From contig JACYUQ010000001.1 in NCBI GenBank assembly GCA_014841835.1, forward strand, positions 124,001 through 188,000: a stretch of DNA of 64,000 nucleotides. The letters run 5' to 3'. The position numbers and the translations under genes were made by a program. The notes under the pieces are model-generated. The model was given only the letters and a program-made list of their open reading frames with translations. It had not been told where the DNA came from and made no database searches. Within the stretch, counting starts at the first letter, position 1. Every line of letters begins with the position of its first letter. This document shows positions 23,217 through 34,900 of the stretch, piece by piece. This DNA comes from Oxalobacteraceae sp. CFBP 13730 (lineage in GTDB: Bacteria > Pseudomonadota > Gammaproteobacteria > Burkholderiales > Burkholderiaceae_D).

Positions 23217-23419
23217 TGGCCGTCCTGAACAGCATCACACACACGGCGCGCCGCGATCACCTGTGCGCCTTCTGCGGCATGACCGTGCAGAAGAACGAGC
23301 GGTACGTGCGCGCGCAGTCGCCGGGTGGCGCGCAGGCCAAGAAGGCGTTTCAAAGCGGCTGCTATCGCGGACTTCTACCCGGCGCCGCAGAACCGGAAAA
23401 AGGATCGAGGGGAAAATGA
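23213..23419 (+). CDS. Small zinc-finger-like phage protein
   Basis: 68 residues starting MMAVLNSITHTARRDHLCAF; DHLCAFCG with the later SGC suggests a small metal site. The C-terminus (GAAEPEKGSRGK) is polar. ATGA overlaps on both sides, between DUF551 and DUF4224 genes. Not recognised. Confidence 0.6.
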   Translation: MMAVLNSITHTARRDHLCAFCGMTVQKNERYVRAQSPGGAQAKKAFQSGCYRGLLPGAAEPEKGSRGK

Positions 23420-23646
23420 TGGATCAGATGTTTCTCGATGACGACGAACTGAAGAGCATGACCAAGCGCGTACAGCGGGCTGCTCAGGCGAAGATGCTAC
23501 GCTCGATGGGGATCGCCTTCAAGCACCGTGCCGACGGCACTCTGGCCGTGCTGCGCGCGCACGTCGAAAAGGAATTCGGGGCTGGGAAGGATGGGCAGGC
23601 GAAGGTGAAGGAATTTGTACCAAACTGGGGTGGGCTAAATGCCTAG
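23416..23646 (+). CDS. DUF4224-domain protein next to integrase
   Basis: 76 residues: MMDQMFLDDDELKSMTKRVQ, KMLRSMGIAFKHRADGTLAV, ending KEFVPNWGGLNA. This is the DUF4224 pattern (FL.DDEL...T......Q...L...GI.F....DG...V), found just upstream of tyrosine integrases in many prophages. It may be the excisionase or recombination directionality factor (inference from position). It overlaps the integrase start by eight bases. Confidence 0.8.
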   Translation: MMDQMFLDDDELKSMTKRVQRAAQAKMLRSMGIAFKHRADGTLAVLRAHVEKEFGAGKDGQAKVKEFVPNWGGLNA

Positions 23647-24706
23647 AAAGCGCAACAAGGAGAACGTCGGGCTGCCAGCGCGCTGGAAGATCGAGCATGG
23701 CGCGGTCTTTTACCAAGTGCCGACTGGCCTCGAGGATCGTTGGGACGGCAAGAGGAAGTTCCGGCTCGGCGCCACGCTGCCCGAAGCCTACAAGGAGTGG
23801 GCGGCGCGCCTGGAGTCGGTCGACCAGGCCAAGACGATCGGCGCCCTGCTCGACCGCTACGCACTGGAAGTGATGCCGAAGAAGGCGGTGCGCACTCAGG
23901 TTGAGAACCAGCGTGCCGTGCGTTCGCTGCGGGCGGTGTTCGGCGCCGCGCCACTGACCTGGCTGCGGCCGCAGCACGTCTACCAGTACGCGGACAAGCG
24001 CAAGGCCACGCCGGTCGCTGCGAATCGCGCGATCGACGTTCTCTCGCACGCGTTCACGATGGCCGTGATGTGGGGTTACATGGACCGTCACCCGTTCAAG
24101 GGCGAGGTGCGCCTCGAGGGCGAGAAGCCGCGCGAGCGCTACGTCGACGACTGGGAGCTTATCGAAAGCCTGGCCCTGGCCAGCAAGCGGAAGAAAGGAA
24201 GCGTGCTCGTGCTGCAGGCATACATCAAGATCAAACTGCTGACCGGCCTGCGCCGCGGCGATCTGCTGCGCCTGACCAGCGCCGCGCTGCAGCAGGATGG
24301 GATTCACGTCACCCCGAGCAAGACCCAAGGCAGCACCGGCAAGCGCGTCATCATCGAGTGGTCGCCAGAGCTGACCAGTGCGGTCGCGACTGCGAGGGCA
24401 GTCCGGCCCGTCGACATATCTCCTTGGCTGTTCTGCACGCGCAAGGGCGAAGGATATTTTAACGAAGACAAGGGGACCGCGAGCGGATGGGACTCTATGT
24501 GGCAACGATTCATGGAGCGAATCCTGGCCGAGACCAACGTCAAGGAAAGGTTCACCGAGCACGACCTGCGCGCGAAGTGCGCGAGCGATGCCGAGTCGCT
24601 GGAACATGCCCGCGCACTGCTCGCGCATGCAGATAGCCAGCTCACGCAGCGCGTCTATCGCCGACGTCCAGAGCGTGTGAAACCGGGAAAACTAGCATTT
24701 GAATAG
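23639..24706 (+). CDS. int: Tyrosine-type phage integrase
   Basis: 355 residues. After an N-terminal arm-binding region and a core-binding domain, the catalytic domain shows Arg205 in LLTGLRRGDLLRL, His308-x-x-Arg311 in TEHDLRAKCASDAE, His330 in LLAHADSQLTQ and the nucleophile Tyr340 in QRVYRR. It integrates and excises the prophage at the neighbouring tRNA-Arg. It lies at the end of the rightward early operon, so its lytic expression would come from the PL-like promoter; no separate lysogenic promoter was identified. Confidence 0.95.
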   Translation: MPRKRNKENVGLPARWKIEHGAVFYQVPTGLEDRWDGKRKFRLGATLPEAYKEWAARLESVDQAKTIGALLDRYALEVMPKKAVRTQVENQRAVRSLRAVFGAAPLTWLRPQHVYQYADKRKATPVAANRAIDVLSHAFTMAVMWGYMDRHPFKGEVRLEGEKPRERYVDDWELIESLALASKRKKGSVLVLQAYIKIKLLTGLRRGDLLRLTSAALQQDGIHVTPSKTQGSTGKRVIIEWSPELTSAVATARAVRPVDISPWLFCTRKGEGYFNEDKGTASGWDSMWQRFMERILAETNVKERFTEHDLRAKCASDAESLEHARALLAHADSQLTQRVYRRRPERVKPGKLAFE

Positions 24707-24787
24707 CGCAAGCCGAATTGAATAGCGCATTGCCTAAATTATAGGCAGCGAGCGAATGCGGCAAGCGATTGAAAGTAATGAGGAATC

Positions 24788-24830
24788 TGGCCCGCCCTGA
24801 GGGAATCGAACCCCCGACCCACAGCTTAGA
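24788..24830. other. Probable attachment site in the tRNA-Arg 3' half
   Basis: The integrase gene ends 81 bases from the encoded CCA end of the tRNA, the usual geometry for integration into a tRNA 3' end. The core is expected within the T-arm and anticodon-stem region shared with the phage. The matching copy must lie at the other prophage end, outside the window, so the core limits here are approximate. Confidence 0.5.
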
Positions 24831-24864
24831 AGGCTGTTGCTCTATCCGACTGAGCTAAGGGCGG
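24788..24864 (-). tRNA. tRNA-Arg (anticodon UCU)
   Basis: A complete 77-nt cloverleaf on the reverse strand: acceptor CCGCCCT paired with AGGGCGG, D-arm GCTC...GAGC, anticodon stem ACAGC/GCTGT with loop CTTCTAA (UCU), T-arm GGGGG TTCGATT CCCTC (one G-T pair), discriminator G and an encoded CCA (24790-24788). It serves as the prophage integration site and keeps an intact 3' end. Confidence 0.95.
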
Positions 24865-24890
24865 TGCAAAACAGTGAGACCGGAAAACAA

Positions 24891-24915
24891 AACAGGCCGT
24901 CGATGACGGCCTGTT
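24891..24915 (-). terminator. Terminator between the two tRNA genes
   Basis: An 11-bp perfect stem AACAGGCCGTC/GACGGCCTGTT with a 3-base loop; on the reverse strand it is followed by TTGTTTTCC. It would end transcripts of the tRNA-Pro gene before tRNA-Arg. Confidence 0.7.
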
Positions 24916-24929
24916 CTGATGAATCTTGC

Positions 24930-25006
24930 TGGTCGGAGTACAAGGATTCGAACCTTGGACCCCCTGGTCCCAAACCAGGTGCGCTACCGGGCTGCGCTAC
25001 ACTCCG
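24930..25006 (-). tRNA. tRNA-Pro (anticodon UGG)
   Basis: A 77-nt cloverleaf on the reverse strand: acceptor CGGAGTG with TACTCCG (one mismatch-type pair), D-arm GCGC...GCGC, anticodon stem CCTGG/CCAGG with loop TTTGGGA (UGG), T-arm CAAGG TTCGAAT CCTTG, discriminator A and encoded CCA. Confidence 0.95.
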
Positions 25007-25100
25007 CCGTGGGCAACATTATATGACAATCGTCCGCGAAACACCAGTGCCTGTCAGCCGCTCGATGCACAGCAAAGAACGGCGCTTCGGCCAGCGGCGT

Positions 25101-26441
25101 TTACGCCGACAACTTGGCCGCGATACGACGTGCCAGGCTGTCCGCGAGTTCCGCCTCTTTTGCCTCGACCATCACCCGGATCAATGGCTCGGTGCCCGAT
25201 GCGCGGATCAGCACGCGGCCGTTGTCGCCCAGCTCGCGCTCGACTGCTTCTTTCTCGGCGACCATTGCCGCATCGGCGGTCCAGTCGAAGCCCGGGGCGA
25301 CTTTCTTGTTGATCAGCGTTTGCGGGAACAGCGTGAGCTCGTTGCAGCATTCGGCCAGCGACTTGTTGCCGCGCACCAGCGCCGACAGCACTTGCAGGGC
25401 CGAGACGATGCCGTCGCCGGTGGTGTGCTTGTCCAGTGCCAGCAGATGGCCCGAACCTTCGCCGCCGAACAGCCAGCCACGCTCCCTCATGACTTCGAGC
25501 ACGTAGCGGTCGCCCACCTTGGCGCGCGCGAAGCCGATGCCCATTTCCTTGAACGCCACTTCGAGCGCCATATTCGTCATCAGGGTGCCCACGGCGCCGG
25601 CCACGGGGCCGGTGCTCATGCGGTCGCGCACCATCACATACAGCAGCTCGTCGCCGTTGTAGACGCGGCCGGTGGCGTCGACCATGATCAGGCGGTCGGC
25701 ATCGCCGTCCAGCGCGATGCCCAGGTCGGCCTTGTTGGCCACGACAGCTTCGGACAGCGCTTGCGGCGCGGTGGCACCAAAGCCGGCGTTGATATTGAAG
25801 CCGTCCGGCTGGGCGCCGATGGAAATCACTTCGGCGCCCAGTTCATGGAACACGTGCGGGGCGATGTTGTAGGCGGCGCCATGGGCGCTGTCGACGACAA
25901 TCTTCAGGCCGCGCAGGTCGAGCTCGTTCGGGAACGTGCTCTTGCAGAATTCGATGTAGCGGCCCTGGGCATCGCGCAGACGCGAGACACGGCCCAGCTT
26001 GTCGGAGGACACGCAGCCCATCGGCTGGTCGATCGCGTCTTCGATCTCGAGTTCCACGGCGTCTGGCAGCTTGGTGCCGTGGCCGGAGAAGAACTTGATG
26101 CCGTTATCCTGAAACGGGTTGTGTGACGCCGAGATCACGACGCCGGCCTGCAGGCGCAGCGCGCGGGTCAGGTAGGCGATGGCCGGGGTCGGCATCGGGC
26201 CGGCCAGCATGACATCGACGCCCGCAGCCGAGAAGCCCGACTCCAGCGCTGCTTCGAGCATATAGCCCGAGATGCGGGTGTCCTTGCCGATCAACACGAC
26301 GGGCCGGCCGCTGCTCGATTTCTTGCCCTTTGCCAGCACGGTGCCAGCGGCATAGCCGAGGCGCATGACGAAATCAGGGGTGATTGGTGCTGCGCCCACG
26401 AGGCCGCGAATGCCATCGGTGCCGAAATATTTCCGTGCCAT
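25101..26441 (-). CDS. glmM: Phosphoglucosamine mutase
   Basis: 446 residues, the usual GlmM length. Start [20 protein letters not shown] is the family N-terminus; the phospho-serine loop is [17 protein letters not shown] (near residue 100), the metal loop is [13 protein letters not shown] and the sugar-binding loop [18 protein letters not shown], with [14 protein letters not shown] at the end. It converts glucosamine-6-phosphate to glucosamine-1-phosphate for UDP-GlcNAc, hence peptidoglycan and LPS. It lies 32 bases after folP in the order ftsH-folP-glmM, as in many proteobacteria. Confidence 0.98.
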   Translation of the reverse strand: MARKYFGTDGIRGLVGAAPITPDFVMRLGYAAGTVLAKGKKSSSGRPVVLIGKDTRISGYMLEAALESGFSAAGVDVMLAGPMPTPAIAYLTRALRLQAGVVISASHNPFQDNGIKFFSGHGTKLPDAVELEIEDAIDQPMGCVSSDKLGRVSRLRDAQGRYIEFCKSTFPNELDLRGLKIVVDSAHGAAYNIAPHVFHELGAEVISIGAQPDGFNINAGFGATAPQALSEAVVANKADLGIALDGDADRLIMVDATGRVYNGDELLYVMVRDRMSTGPVAGAVGTLMTNMALEVAFKEMGIGFARAKVGDRYVLEVMRERGWLFGGEGSGHLLALDKHTTGDGIVSALQVLSALVRGNKSLAECCNELTLFPQTLINKKVAPGFDWTADAAMVAEKEAVERELGDNGRVLIRASGTEPLIRVMVEAKEAELADSLARRIAAKLSA

Positions 26442-26473
26442 CTAGTTCTCTTTTCTCTTATTGAAACGAATTT

Positions 26474-27322
26474 TTATGGATGCATGGCCGCATGCCACAC
26501 CTTCAGCGCATCGACCGTCTCCGCAACATCATGCACACGCACGATTCTAGCGCCCTGCGCTACCGCAGCCAATGCCGCGCCGACACTACCTGCAGTGCGC
26601 TGCTCGACCGGACGCCCGGTGACGGCCCCGATCATCGACTTGCGCGACATGCCGGCCAGCACCGGCAAGCCAAGTTCATCGCGGATGCGGCCCAGGCCGC
26701 GCAGCAACGCGTAGTTGTGCTCGACCGTCTTGCCAAAGCCGAAGCCCGGGTCGACGCAGATACGGCTGCGATCGATGCCAGCCGCTGTCATCGCATCGAT
26801 GCGCGCGACCAGGAATGCAATCACCTCCCCCACCACGTCATCATACCGGGGCGCCTGCTGCATGGTGGCCGGTGTCGCTTGCATGTGCATCACGCACAGG
26901 CCGCAGTCGCTGTCCTGCACCGCCTCCAGCGCCCCTGGTGCGCGAAAGCCGTTGACGTCGTTGATCATGTCGGCGCCGGCAATCAGCGCCTCGCGCATGA
27001 CCTCTGGCTTGATGGTGTCGACCGACAGCGCGACGTCCAGCGTACGCAGCGCGTACAGCGTCGGCATCACGCGGCGCAGTTCTTCGTCGAGGGGCACGCC
27101 AGGGGAACCGGGGCGGGTCGACTCGCCGCCGATGTCGATCATCGTGGCGCCATCGCGAATCATGGCTTCGGCATGGGTCAGCGCGAATTCCAGGCCCTGG
27201 TAGCGGCCGCCATCCGAAAACGAATCCGGCGTGATGTTCAGGATGCCCATCACGACGGGTTCGAGCGAGGCGGCGCCATCGAGCGCAAAGCTAAACTGGC
27301 CGCATTGCAGTGTGTTGTTCAT
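26474..27322 (-). CDS. folP: Dihydropteroate synthase
   Basis: 282 residues. Family motifs are VMGILNITPDSFSDGGRYQG, MIRDGATMIDIGGESTRPGS, VDTIKPEVMREALIAGADMI-like text and VDPGFGFGKTVEHNYALLRG, plus AGMSRKSMIGAVTGRP with the catalytic Lys/Ser. It joins p-aminobenzoate with the pterin diphosphate to make dihydropteroate; the target of sulfonamides. It sits between ftsH and glmM, with its upstream terminator at 27388-27411, so it may have its own promoter. Confidence 0.97.
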   Translation of the reverse strand: MNNTLQCGQFSFALDGAASLEPVVMGILNITPDSFSDGGRYQGLEFALTHAEAMIRDGATMIDIGGESTRPGSPGVPLDEELRRVMPTLYALRTLDVALSVDTIKPEVMREALIAGADMINDVNGFRAPGALEAVQDSDCGLCVMHMQATPATMQQAPRYDDVVGEVIAFLVARIDAMTAAGIDRSRICVDPGFGFGKTVEHNYALLRGLGRIRDELGLPVLAGMSRKSMIGAVTGRPVEQRTAGSVGAALAAVAQGARIVRVHDVAETVDALKVWHAAMHP

Positions 27323-27387
27323 GGTGTCAGTCGTACGGGCGTTGCGGGCTGCTCAGCAAGTCAAAGCAGCGAGCGGACGCCATCATG

Positions 27388-27411
27388 AAAAAAGGCACCC
27401 TTGCGGGTGCC
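27388..27411 (-). terminator. Terminator downstream of ftsH
   Basis: Stem GGCACCC/GGGTGCC with a GCAA loop on the reverse strand, followed by TTTTTT. It lies between the ftsH stop (27432) and folP. Confidence 0.85.
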
Positions 27412-27431
27412 TTCGTGGGGTAGCGCGAGCG

Positions 27432-29315
<1,884 letters not shown>

Positions 29316-29551
29316 GAGCACTCCTCCGATGCGTACGCATCTCTACCGATTTCAGTATTCTGATTTTACCCGCAATAAGCCAACGCTGCCACGCAACTCC
29401 GGCCATAGTGTCGAAATACCATCGAATGACTGTCTTATTCATTCCCGTCATTGCCGACTGCCTGAAACGCAGTTGCAACACGCGGGTTCACGCGGCAGAT
29501 GTGGTGGCCGCGCAGCCAAATTTCAAGAGGTGATCTGTGATCACCTGCCAA

Positions 29552-30199
29552 TTACGCACTCGGATTTTTCAGACCCCGGCCCAGCAGGAAAATCTCGGAC
29601 GATTTATCGCGGCTGGCCTTGGGTTTGATTTGCTTCACGGTCGTAAACTCAAGGCGGAATTTCTCCAGGATCTGGGTAAAACCCATGTCCTTGAAACACT
29701 TCACCAGCAGCGCGCCGCCCGGCTTCAGATGCGCCTGCGAGAATTCAATTGCCAGATCGATCAGATGTTCCATGCGGGCGGCGTCGGCATGGCCGATACC
29801 CGACAGATTCGGCGCCATATCGGACAGCACCACGTCGACCTTGCGGTCGGCCAGTACCGCGTCGAGCTGCGTCAGCACCTCTTCTTCGCGGAAGTCGCCC
29901 TGAATATATTGAACATCAGCGACCGGCTCCATTGGCAAAATATCCAGGCCAATAATGGTGCCGTGGATACCGCCGCCGTCCTTGCCGGCCAGCTTGCGCC
30001 GCGTGTACTGGGCCCAGCTGCCGGGGGTGCAGCCAAGGTCGACCACGACATTGCCCGACTTGATGAGTTTTTCGGCTTCGTCGATTTCTTTCAGCTTGTA
30101 AGCGGCGCGGGCGCGGTAGCCCTCTTTTTGCGCGAGTTTGACGTAGGGATCGTTAATATGGTCGTGTAACCAGTTTTTGTTTAATTTGTTCTTGGCCAT
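29552..30199 (-). CDS. rlmE: 23S rRNA (uridine-2'-O-) methyltransferase RlmE (FtsJ)
   Basis: 215 residues: [20 protein letters not shown], then [23 protein letters not shown] motif [39 protein letters not shown] and [21 protein letters not shown]. The K-D-K-E catalytic tetrad of FtsJ enzymes is present. It methylates U2552 in the A-loop of 23S rRNA. Divergent from yhbY (45-base gap), which also serves ribosome assembly. Confidence 0.96.
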   Translation of the reverse strand: MAKNKLNKNWLHDHINDPYVKLAQKEGYRARAAYKLKEIDEAEKLIKSGNVVVDLGCTPGSWAQYTRRKLAGKDGGGIHGTIIGLDILPMEPVADVQYIQGDFREEEVLTQLDAVLADRKVDVVLSDMAPNLSGIGHADAARMEHLIDLAIEFSQAHLKPGGALLVKCFKDMGFTQILEKFRLEFTTVKQIKPKASRDKSSEIFLLGRGLKNPSA

Positions 30200-30244
30200 T
30201 CGCGTAGAATACTGCTTTTATAGGTCCATCAAAAAAAATTTATT

Positions 30245-30715
30245 ATGCTTAAACTCACTCCGGCCGAGCGCAGTGCTCTGCGCGCAGAAGCCCACGGGCT
30301 CAATCCTGTTGTCATGATCGGCGCCGACGGCCTGACCGAATCCGTGATGAAGGAAGTCGCCAACAGCCTCGACTCGCACGGCTTGATCAAGGTGCGCGTG
30401 TTCGGTGACGACCGCGAAGCGCGCGTTGCCATGTATGACAAGATCAGCGCCGACCTCGAAGCAGCCCAGGTCCAGCATATCGGCAAGCTGCTGGTGCTGT
30501 ACCGTCCGAAGGTCGAGACGGCCAAGGAACGCAGCAGCAAGGCCGGCCCGGGCATGCGCGAAGTCACGATCGTCAAGGCCAGCGCCAGCGGCACCAAGAA
30601 GCCAAGCGTCACCAAGGTCATGCTCAAGGGTAACGAGCGCGTCACGGCAGGCGGCAACATCAAGCGCGCCAAACCGCGTCAGACCAGCTCCAAGAAGAAT
30701 TCGCTGAACAAGTAA
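30245..30715 (+). CDS. yhbY: CRM-domain RNA-binding protein YhbY
   Basis: 156 residues. The CRM domain covers about residues 1-95 (LTPAERSALRAEAHGLNPVV, MIGADGLTESVMKEVANSLD, KVRVFGDDREARVAMYDKIS) with the GxxG-type loop; a basic Lys/Arg-rich tail of about 60 residues (KRAKPRQTSSKKNSLNK at the end) is longer than in E. coli YhbY (97 aa). YhbY binds pre-50S particles. Its ATG follows an AT-rich leader, and a terminator lies six bases after the stop. Confidence 0.9.
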   Translation: MLKLTPAERSALRAEAHGLNPVVMIGADGLTESVMKEVANSLDSHGLIKVRVFGDDREARVAMYDKISADLEAAQVQHIGKLLVLYRPKVETAKERSSKAGPGMREVTIVKASASGTKKPSVTKVMLKGNERVTAGGNIKRAKPRQTSSKKNSLNK

Positions 30716-30720
30716 AAAAG

Positions 30721-30742
30721 ACCGGGGCAACCCGGTTTTTTT
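30721..30742 (+). terminator. Terminator of yhbY
   Basis: Stem ACCGGG/CCCGGT with GCAA loop, followed by seven T residues. Confidence 0.85.
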
Positions 30743-30753
30743 ATGAGCGTAGG

Positions 30754-30774
30754 GTGGACGGCTGCGCCGTCCAC
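30754..30774. repeat. Perfect 9-bp palindromic hairpin
   Basis: GTGGACGGC and GCCGTCCAC enclose a 3-base loop in the gap between convergent yhbY and the DUF4149 gene. It is part of a GTAGGGTGGACGGC-type unit of a kind that recurs in many GC-rich proteobacteria; only one copy is seen here. Confidence 0.5.
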
Positions 30775-30827
30775 GCGTTCAACCGGCGACAGCGCTGCGC
30801 CGCACCCAGACAGAAGCCAGAGTTAAA

Positions 30828-31322
30828 TTACCGCAGCTTGACGAGCAACCAGGCGCCCAGCACGCTCTGAATCATGTGAAACACCTGCGACACGCCATGC
30901 ATGACGGCAAACTGCGTCCAGTACGGCGACGCACGCACACCCGCCTCACCAGCCAGCACGCGCAAATGCGCCATCCCGGGCTGCAAGCCCACGAAAATCA
31001 CCAACGCGCACGCCAGCATCGCAACCACGAGCCAGCCCAGAAAACGCCGGCGCGGCGCGGCAAGATCGGTCGAGCGCCACAGCAACAGCCCCAGCACGAC
31101 CGCGCAGCCGATCGACAGCCACGCCTGGCGCGTGAGCAGCACGGCAACCAGATCCCCAGCCTGCCCGCTGCCAAGCACCTTGAACGCCGCCGGCGCCGCG
31201 ATATAGCCCAGCGCCCACAGGCTGCCGGTCCACAGCGCCGCCACCAGCAGGCGCGCCGCCGGCAAGCGCCCTGCCCGGCCTGGCGCCTGACCTGCTGCGA
31301 GCCCCTGCGCGCCGCTGTCCAT
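30828..31322 (-). CDS. DUF4149 membrane protein
   Basis: 164 residues with four transmembrane segments (RLLVAALWTGSLWALGYIA, WLSIGCAVVLGLLLW, FLGWLVVAMLACALVIFVGL and the C-terminal FAVMHGVSQVFHMIQSVLGA). This is the DUF4149 (TMEM205-like) family, which sits next to greA in beta-proteobacteria. It starts at the greA stop with a one-base overlap. Function unknown. Confidence 0.85.
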   Translation of the reverse strand: MDSGAQGLAAGQAPGRAGRLPAARLLVAALWTGSLWALGYIAAPAAFKVLGSGQAGDLVAVLLTRQAWLSIGCAVVLGLLLWRSTDLAAPRRRFLGWLVVAMLACALVIFVGLQPGMAHLRVLAGEAGVRASPYWTQFAVMHGVSQVFHMIQSVLGAWLLVKLR

Positions 31323-31795
31323 CAGATGTAGCGCACTTCCAGGATTTCGTATTCGCGCGGGCCGGACGGCGCCTGCACTTCAACGACGTCGCCGGCGTAT
31401 TTGCCGATCAGCGCGCGCGCAATCGGCGACGTGATCGAGACCTTGTTCATCTTGAGGTCGGCTTCATCCATGCCGACGATCTGGTACGTGACCTTCTGGC
31501 TCGAGTCGAGGTCTTCCAGGTCGACGGTGGCGGCGAACACCACGCGGCCTTCGGCGTCTAGCGTGGTCGGGTCGATCACCTGCGAGGTGCTCAGCTTGCT
31601 TTCCAGCTCGGCGATGCGGCCTTCGACGAACGCCTGGCGTTCCTTGGCGGCGTCGTATTCGGCGTTCTCGGACAGGTCGCCATGCGAACGCGCTTCGGCG
31701 ATCGCGTCGATCACGCTGCGGCGTTCCTTCGTCTTGAGCTGGTGCAGCTCTTCTTTCAGGAGTTCTGCGCCGAATTTGGTCAGTGGTGTGGTCAT
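31322..31795 (-). CDS. greA: Transcription elongation factor GreA
   Basis: 157 residues from ATG 31795 (MTTPLTKFGAELLKEELHQL). The N-terminal coiled coil (to about 75, KTKERRSVIDAIAEARSHGD, DLSENAEYDAAKERQAFVEG) carries the acidic tip D-x-SENAEY that enters the RNA polymerase channel, and the C-terminal FKBP-like domain ends in VEVQAPSGPREYEILEVRYI. It rescues backtracked polymerase by transcript cleavage. An upstream in-frame ATG exists but lacks the family N-terminus. Confidence 0.97.
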   Translation of the reverse strand: MTTPLTKFGAELLKEELHQLKTKERRSVIDAIAEARSHGDLSENAEYDAAKERQAFVEGRIAELESKLSTSQVIDPTTLDAEGRVVFAATVDLEDLDSSQKVTYQIVGMDEADLKMNKVSITSPIARALIGKYAGDVVEVQAPSGPREYEILEVRYI

Positions 31796-31862
31796 GGTTC
31801 TCTGCTTGGTTTGTTTGACGGGCCCGCCGAGGCGGATCGTACCGACGCGACAAGAAAGCGAA

Positions 31863-31907
31863 AACCACAGAGGCACGCGGCGCCAAGGCCGCGCGAGCTC
31901 TGTGGTT
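31863..31907 (-). terminator. Long-stem terminator of carB
   Basis: AACCACAGAG (31863-31872) pairs with CTCTGTGGTT (31898-31907), extended inside by GCGCGGC/GCCGCG pairing; on the reverse strand TTTTC follows. It lies between the carB stop and greA, so greA probably has its own promoter. Confidence 0.7.
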
Positions 31908-31942
31908 GACTGGACTTCCAGTGTGACGGGTACTGCGTCTGC

Positions 31943-34900
31943 TTAGTTTAAGGTTTTATGCAGACCTTGTAAATCATACACACGCAGTTCGTCGATATGC
32001 GGCATGCCTTCGATGGCCGCTTCGGCGCCGGCGATCGTCGTGTAGGTCACCACGTGGGCGGCCAGTGCCGACGTACGGATCGCACGCGAGTCAACGATGG
32101 CGCTGCGCTTTTCTTCGACCGTGTTGACGACCATCACGATTTCGCGGTTCTTGATCATGTCGACGACGTGCGGACGGCCTTCGAGCACCTTGTTCACGGC
32201 GCGCACCGGAATCCCGGCGGCGGCGATCACGGCGGCCGTACCCTTGGTCGCGACCAGGTCGAAGCCCATCGCCACCAGGTCACGCGCCACGCTCGTTGCG
32301 CGCGGCTTGTCGGACGACTTCACCGACAGGAACACGGTGCCCGAACGCGGCAGCTTGATGCCGGCAGCCAGCTGCGACTTGACGAAGGCTTCGCCAAAGG
32401 TCATGCCCACGCCCATCACTTCGCCGGTCGATTTCATCTCGGGGCCCAGGATGGTGTCGACGCCCGGGAATTTCACGAACGGGAACACGACTTCTTTCAC
32501 GCTGAAGAACGGCGGGATCACTTCCTTCGTGATGCCCTGCTGCGCCAGCGTCTGGCCGACCATGCAGCGCGCGGCGATCTTGGCCAGTTGCAGGCCGGTG
32601 GCTTTCGACACGAACGGCACGGTACGGGATGCGCGCGGGTTCACTTCCAGCACGAACACGGTATCGACCGTTTGACCGTTTTCTTCCTTCTGCTGGATCG
32701 CGAACTGCACGTTCATCAGGCCGACCACGTTCAGGGCCTTGGCCATCAGCGAGGTCTGGCGCTTGAGTTCATCGATCGTCGCTTGCGTCAGTGAGTACGG
32801 TGGCAGCGAGCAGGCCGAGTCGCCCGAGTGCACGCCAGCCTGTTCGATGTGTTCCATCACGCCGCCGATGAAGGTGGCTTCGCCGTCCGAAATGCAGTCG
32901 ACATCGACTTCGATGGCGTCGTTCAGGAAGCGGTCGAGCAGCACCGGCGAATCGTGCGAGACCTTGACCGCTTCGCGCATGTAGCGCTCGAGGTCACGCT
33001 GCTCGTGGACGATTTCCATCGCGCGGCCACCCAGCACGTACGATGGACGCACGACCAGCGGATACCCGATTTCTTCGGCCAGCGCCAGCGCGTCGGCTTC
33101 GGTGCGGGCGGTGCGGTTTGGCGGCTGGCGCAGGCCCAGCTCTTGCAGCAGTTGCTGGAAACGCTCGCGGTCTTCGGCGGCGTCGATCATGTCCGGCGAG
33201 GTGCCGATGATCGGCACGCCGTTGGCTTCCAGGTCCAGCGCCAGCTTCAACGGGGTCTGGCCGCCGTATTGCACGATGACGCCCACCGGCTTTTCGAGCT
33301 CGACGATTTCCAGCACGTCTTCCAGCGTCAGCGACTCGAAGTACAGGCGGTCGGACGTGTCGTAGTCGGTCGAGACGGTCTCTGGGTTGCAGTTGACCAT
33401 GATGGTCTCGTAGCCGTCTTCGCGCATCGCGAGGGCAGCGTGAACGCAGCAGTAATCGAACTCGATGCCCTGGCCGATGCGGTTCGGACCACCGCCCAGC
33501 ACCATGATCTTTTTCTTGTCGGTGGGGTTCGACTCGCACTCTTCGTCGTACGTCGAGTACATGTACGCGGTGTCGGTCGAGAACTCGGCCGCGCAGGTGT
33601 CGACGCGCTTGTAGACCGGACGGATGTTCAGCGCATGACGGCGCGCGCGGACTTCTTCCGGCTTGACCTTCAGCAGGAACGCGAGGCGACGGTCAGCAAA
33701 CCCTTTTTGCTTGAGCTTGTACAGCACAGGCTTGTCGAGGCCTTCGAGCGTCTGGGTCTCGAGCCACAGTTCGATGTCGACGATTTCCTTGATCTGCACG
33801 AGGAACCACGGATCGATCTTGGTCAGGCTGTGCACTTCTTCGAGCGTGAAGCCCTGGGCAAATGCATCGCCCACGTACCAGATGCGGTCCGGGCCAGGCT
33901 CGCCCAGCTCTTCTTCGATCTTTTCGCGGTCACGCGTTTTTTCGTTCAGGCCATCGACGCCCACTTCGAGGCCACGCAGGGCTTTCTGGAACGCTTCCTG
34001 GAAGGTGCGGCCCATGGCCATCACTTCGCCCACCGATTTCATCTGCGTGGTCAGGTGCTTGTCGGCGGTCGGGAATTTCTCGAACGTGAAGCGCGGAATC
34101 TTGACGACGACGTAGTCGATCGACGGTTCGAACGAGGCCGGCGTGGCGCCGCCCGTGATGTCGTTGCGCAGCTCGTCCAGCGTGTAGCCCACGGCCAGCT
34201 TGGCCGCGACCTTGGCGATCGGGAAGCCGGTGGCTTTCGAGGCCAGTGCCGACGAACGCGAGACGCGCGGGTTCATCTCGATGACGATCATGCGGCCGTC
34301 TTTCGGGTTGATCGCGAACTGCACGTTCGAGCCGCCCGTGTCGACGCCGATTTCACGCAGCACGTCGATCGACGCGTTGCGCAGGATCTGGTATTCCTTG
34401 TCGGTCAGGGTCTGCGCCGGTGCGACGGTGATCGAGTCGCCCGTGTGCACGCCCATCGGATCGAGGTTCTCGATCGAGCAGATGATGATGCAGTTGTCGT
34501 TCTTGTCGCGCACGACTTCCATCTCGTACTCTTTCCAACCGAGCAGCGACTCTTCGATGAGCAGCTCCGAGGTTGGCGAGGCTTCCAGGCCGCGCTTGCA
34601 GATCGCTTCGAATTCTTCTTCGTTGTAGGCGATGCCGCCGCCGCTGCCGCCCATCGTGAACGACGGACGGATGATGGTCGGGAAGCCCATCTCGCGCTGG
34701 ACGACCCACGATTCTTCCATCGTGTGCGCCACGCCCGAACGCGCCGAACCCAGGCCGATCTTGGTCATCGCGTTCTTGAACTTCAGGCGGTCTTCGGCCT
34801 TGTCGATCGCTTCCGGCGTCGCGCCGATCAGCTCGACATTGTATTTCTCGAGCACGCCATGACGGTGCAGGTCGAGCGCGCAGTTCAGCGCGGTCTGGCC

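Larger units (their letters stand above)
1..24787. mobile_element. Prophage (right part), lambda-like with HK97-type head genes
   Basis: A continuous block of phage genes runs from the left edge to the integrase and stops just before the 3' end of a tRNA-Arg gene. It has a CI repressor with divergent leftward and rightward operons, replication, recombination (RusA), packaging (TerS, TerL) and head (portal, S49 protease, HK97-type capsid) genes, and a tyrosine integrase. Tail, lysis and the other attachment site are not in the window. Many genes overlap by ATGA or TGATG, as in compact phage operons. The exact left end is unknown; the right end is inferred from the tRNA. Apart from one frameshifted antirepressor the visible modules look intact. 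Confidence 0.95.
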
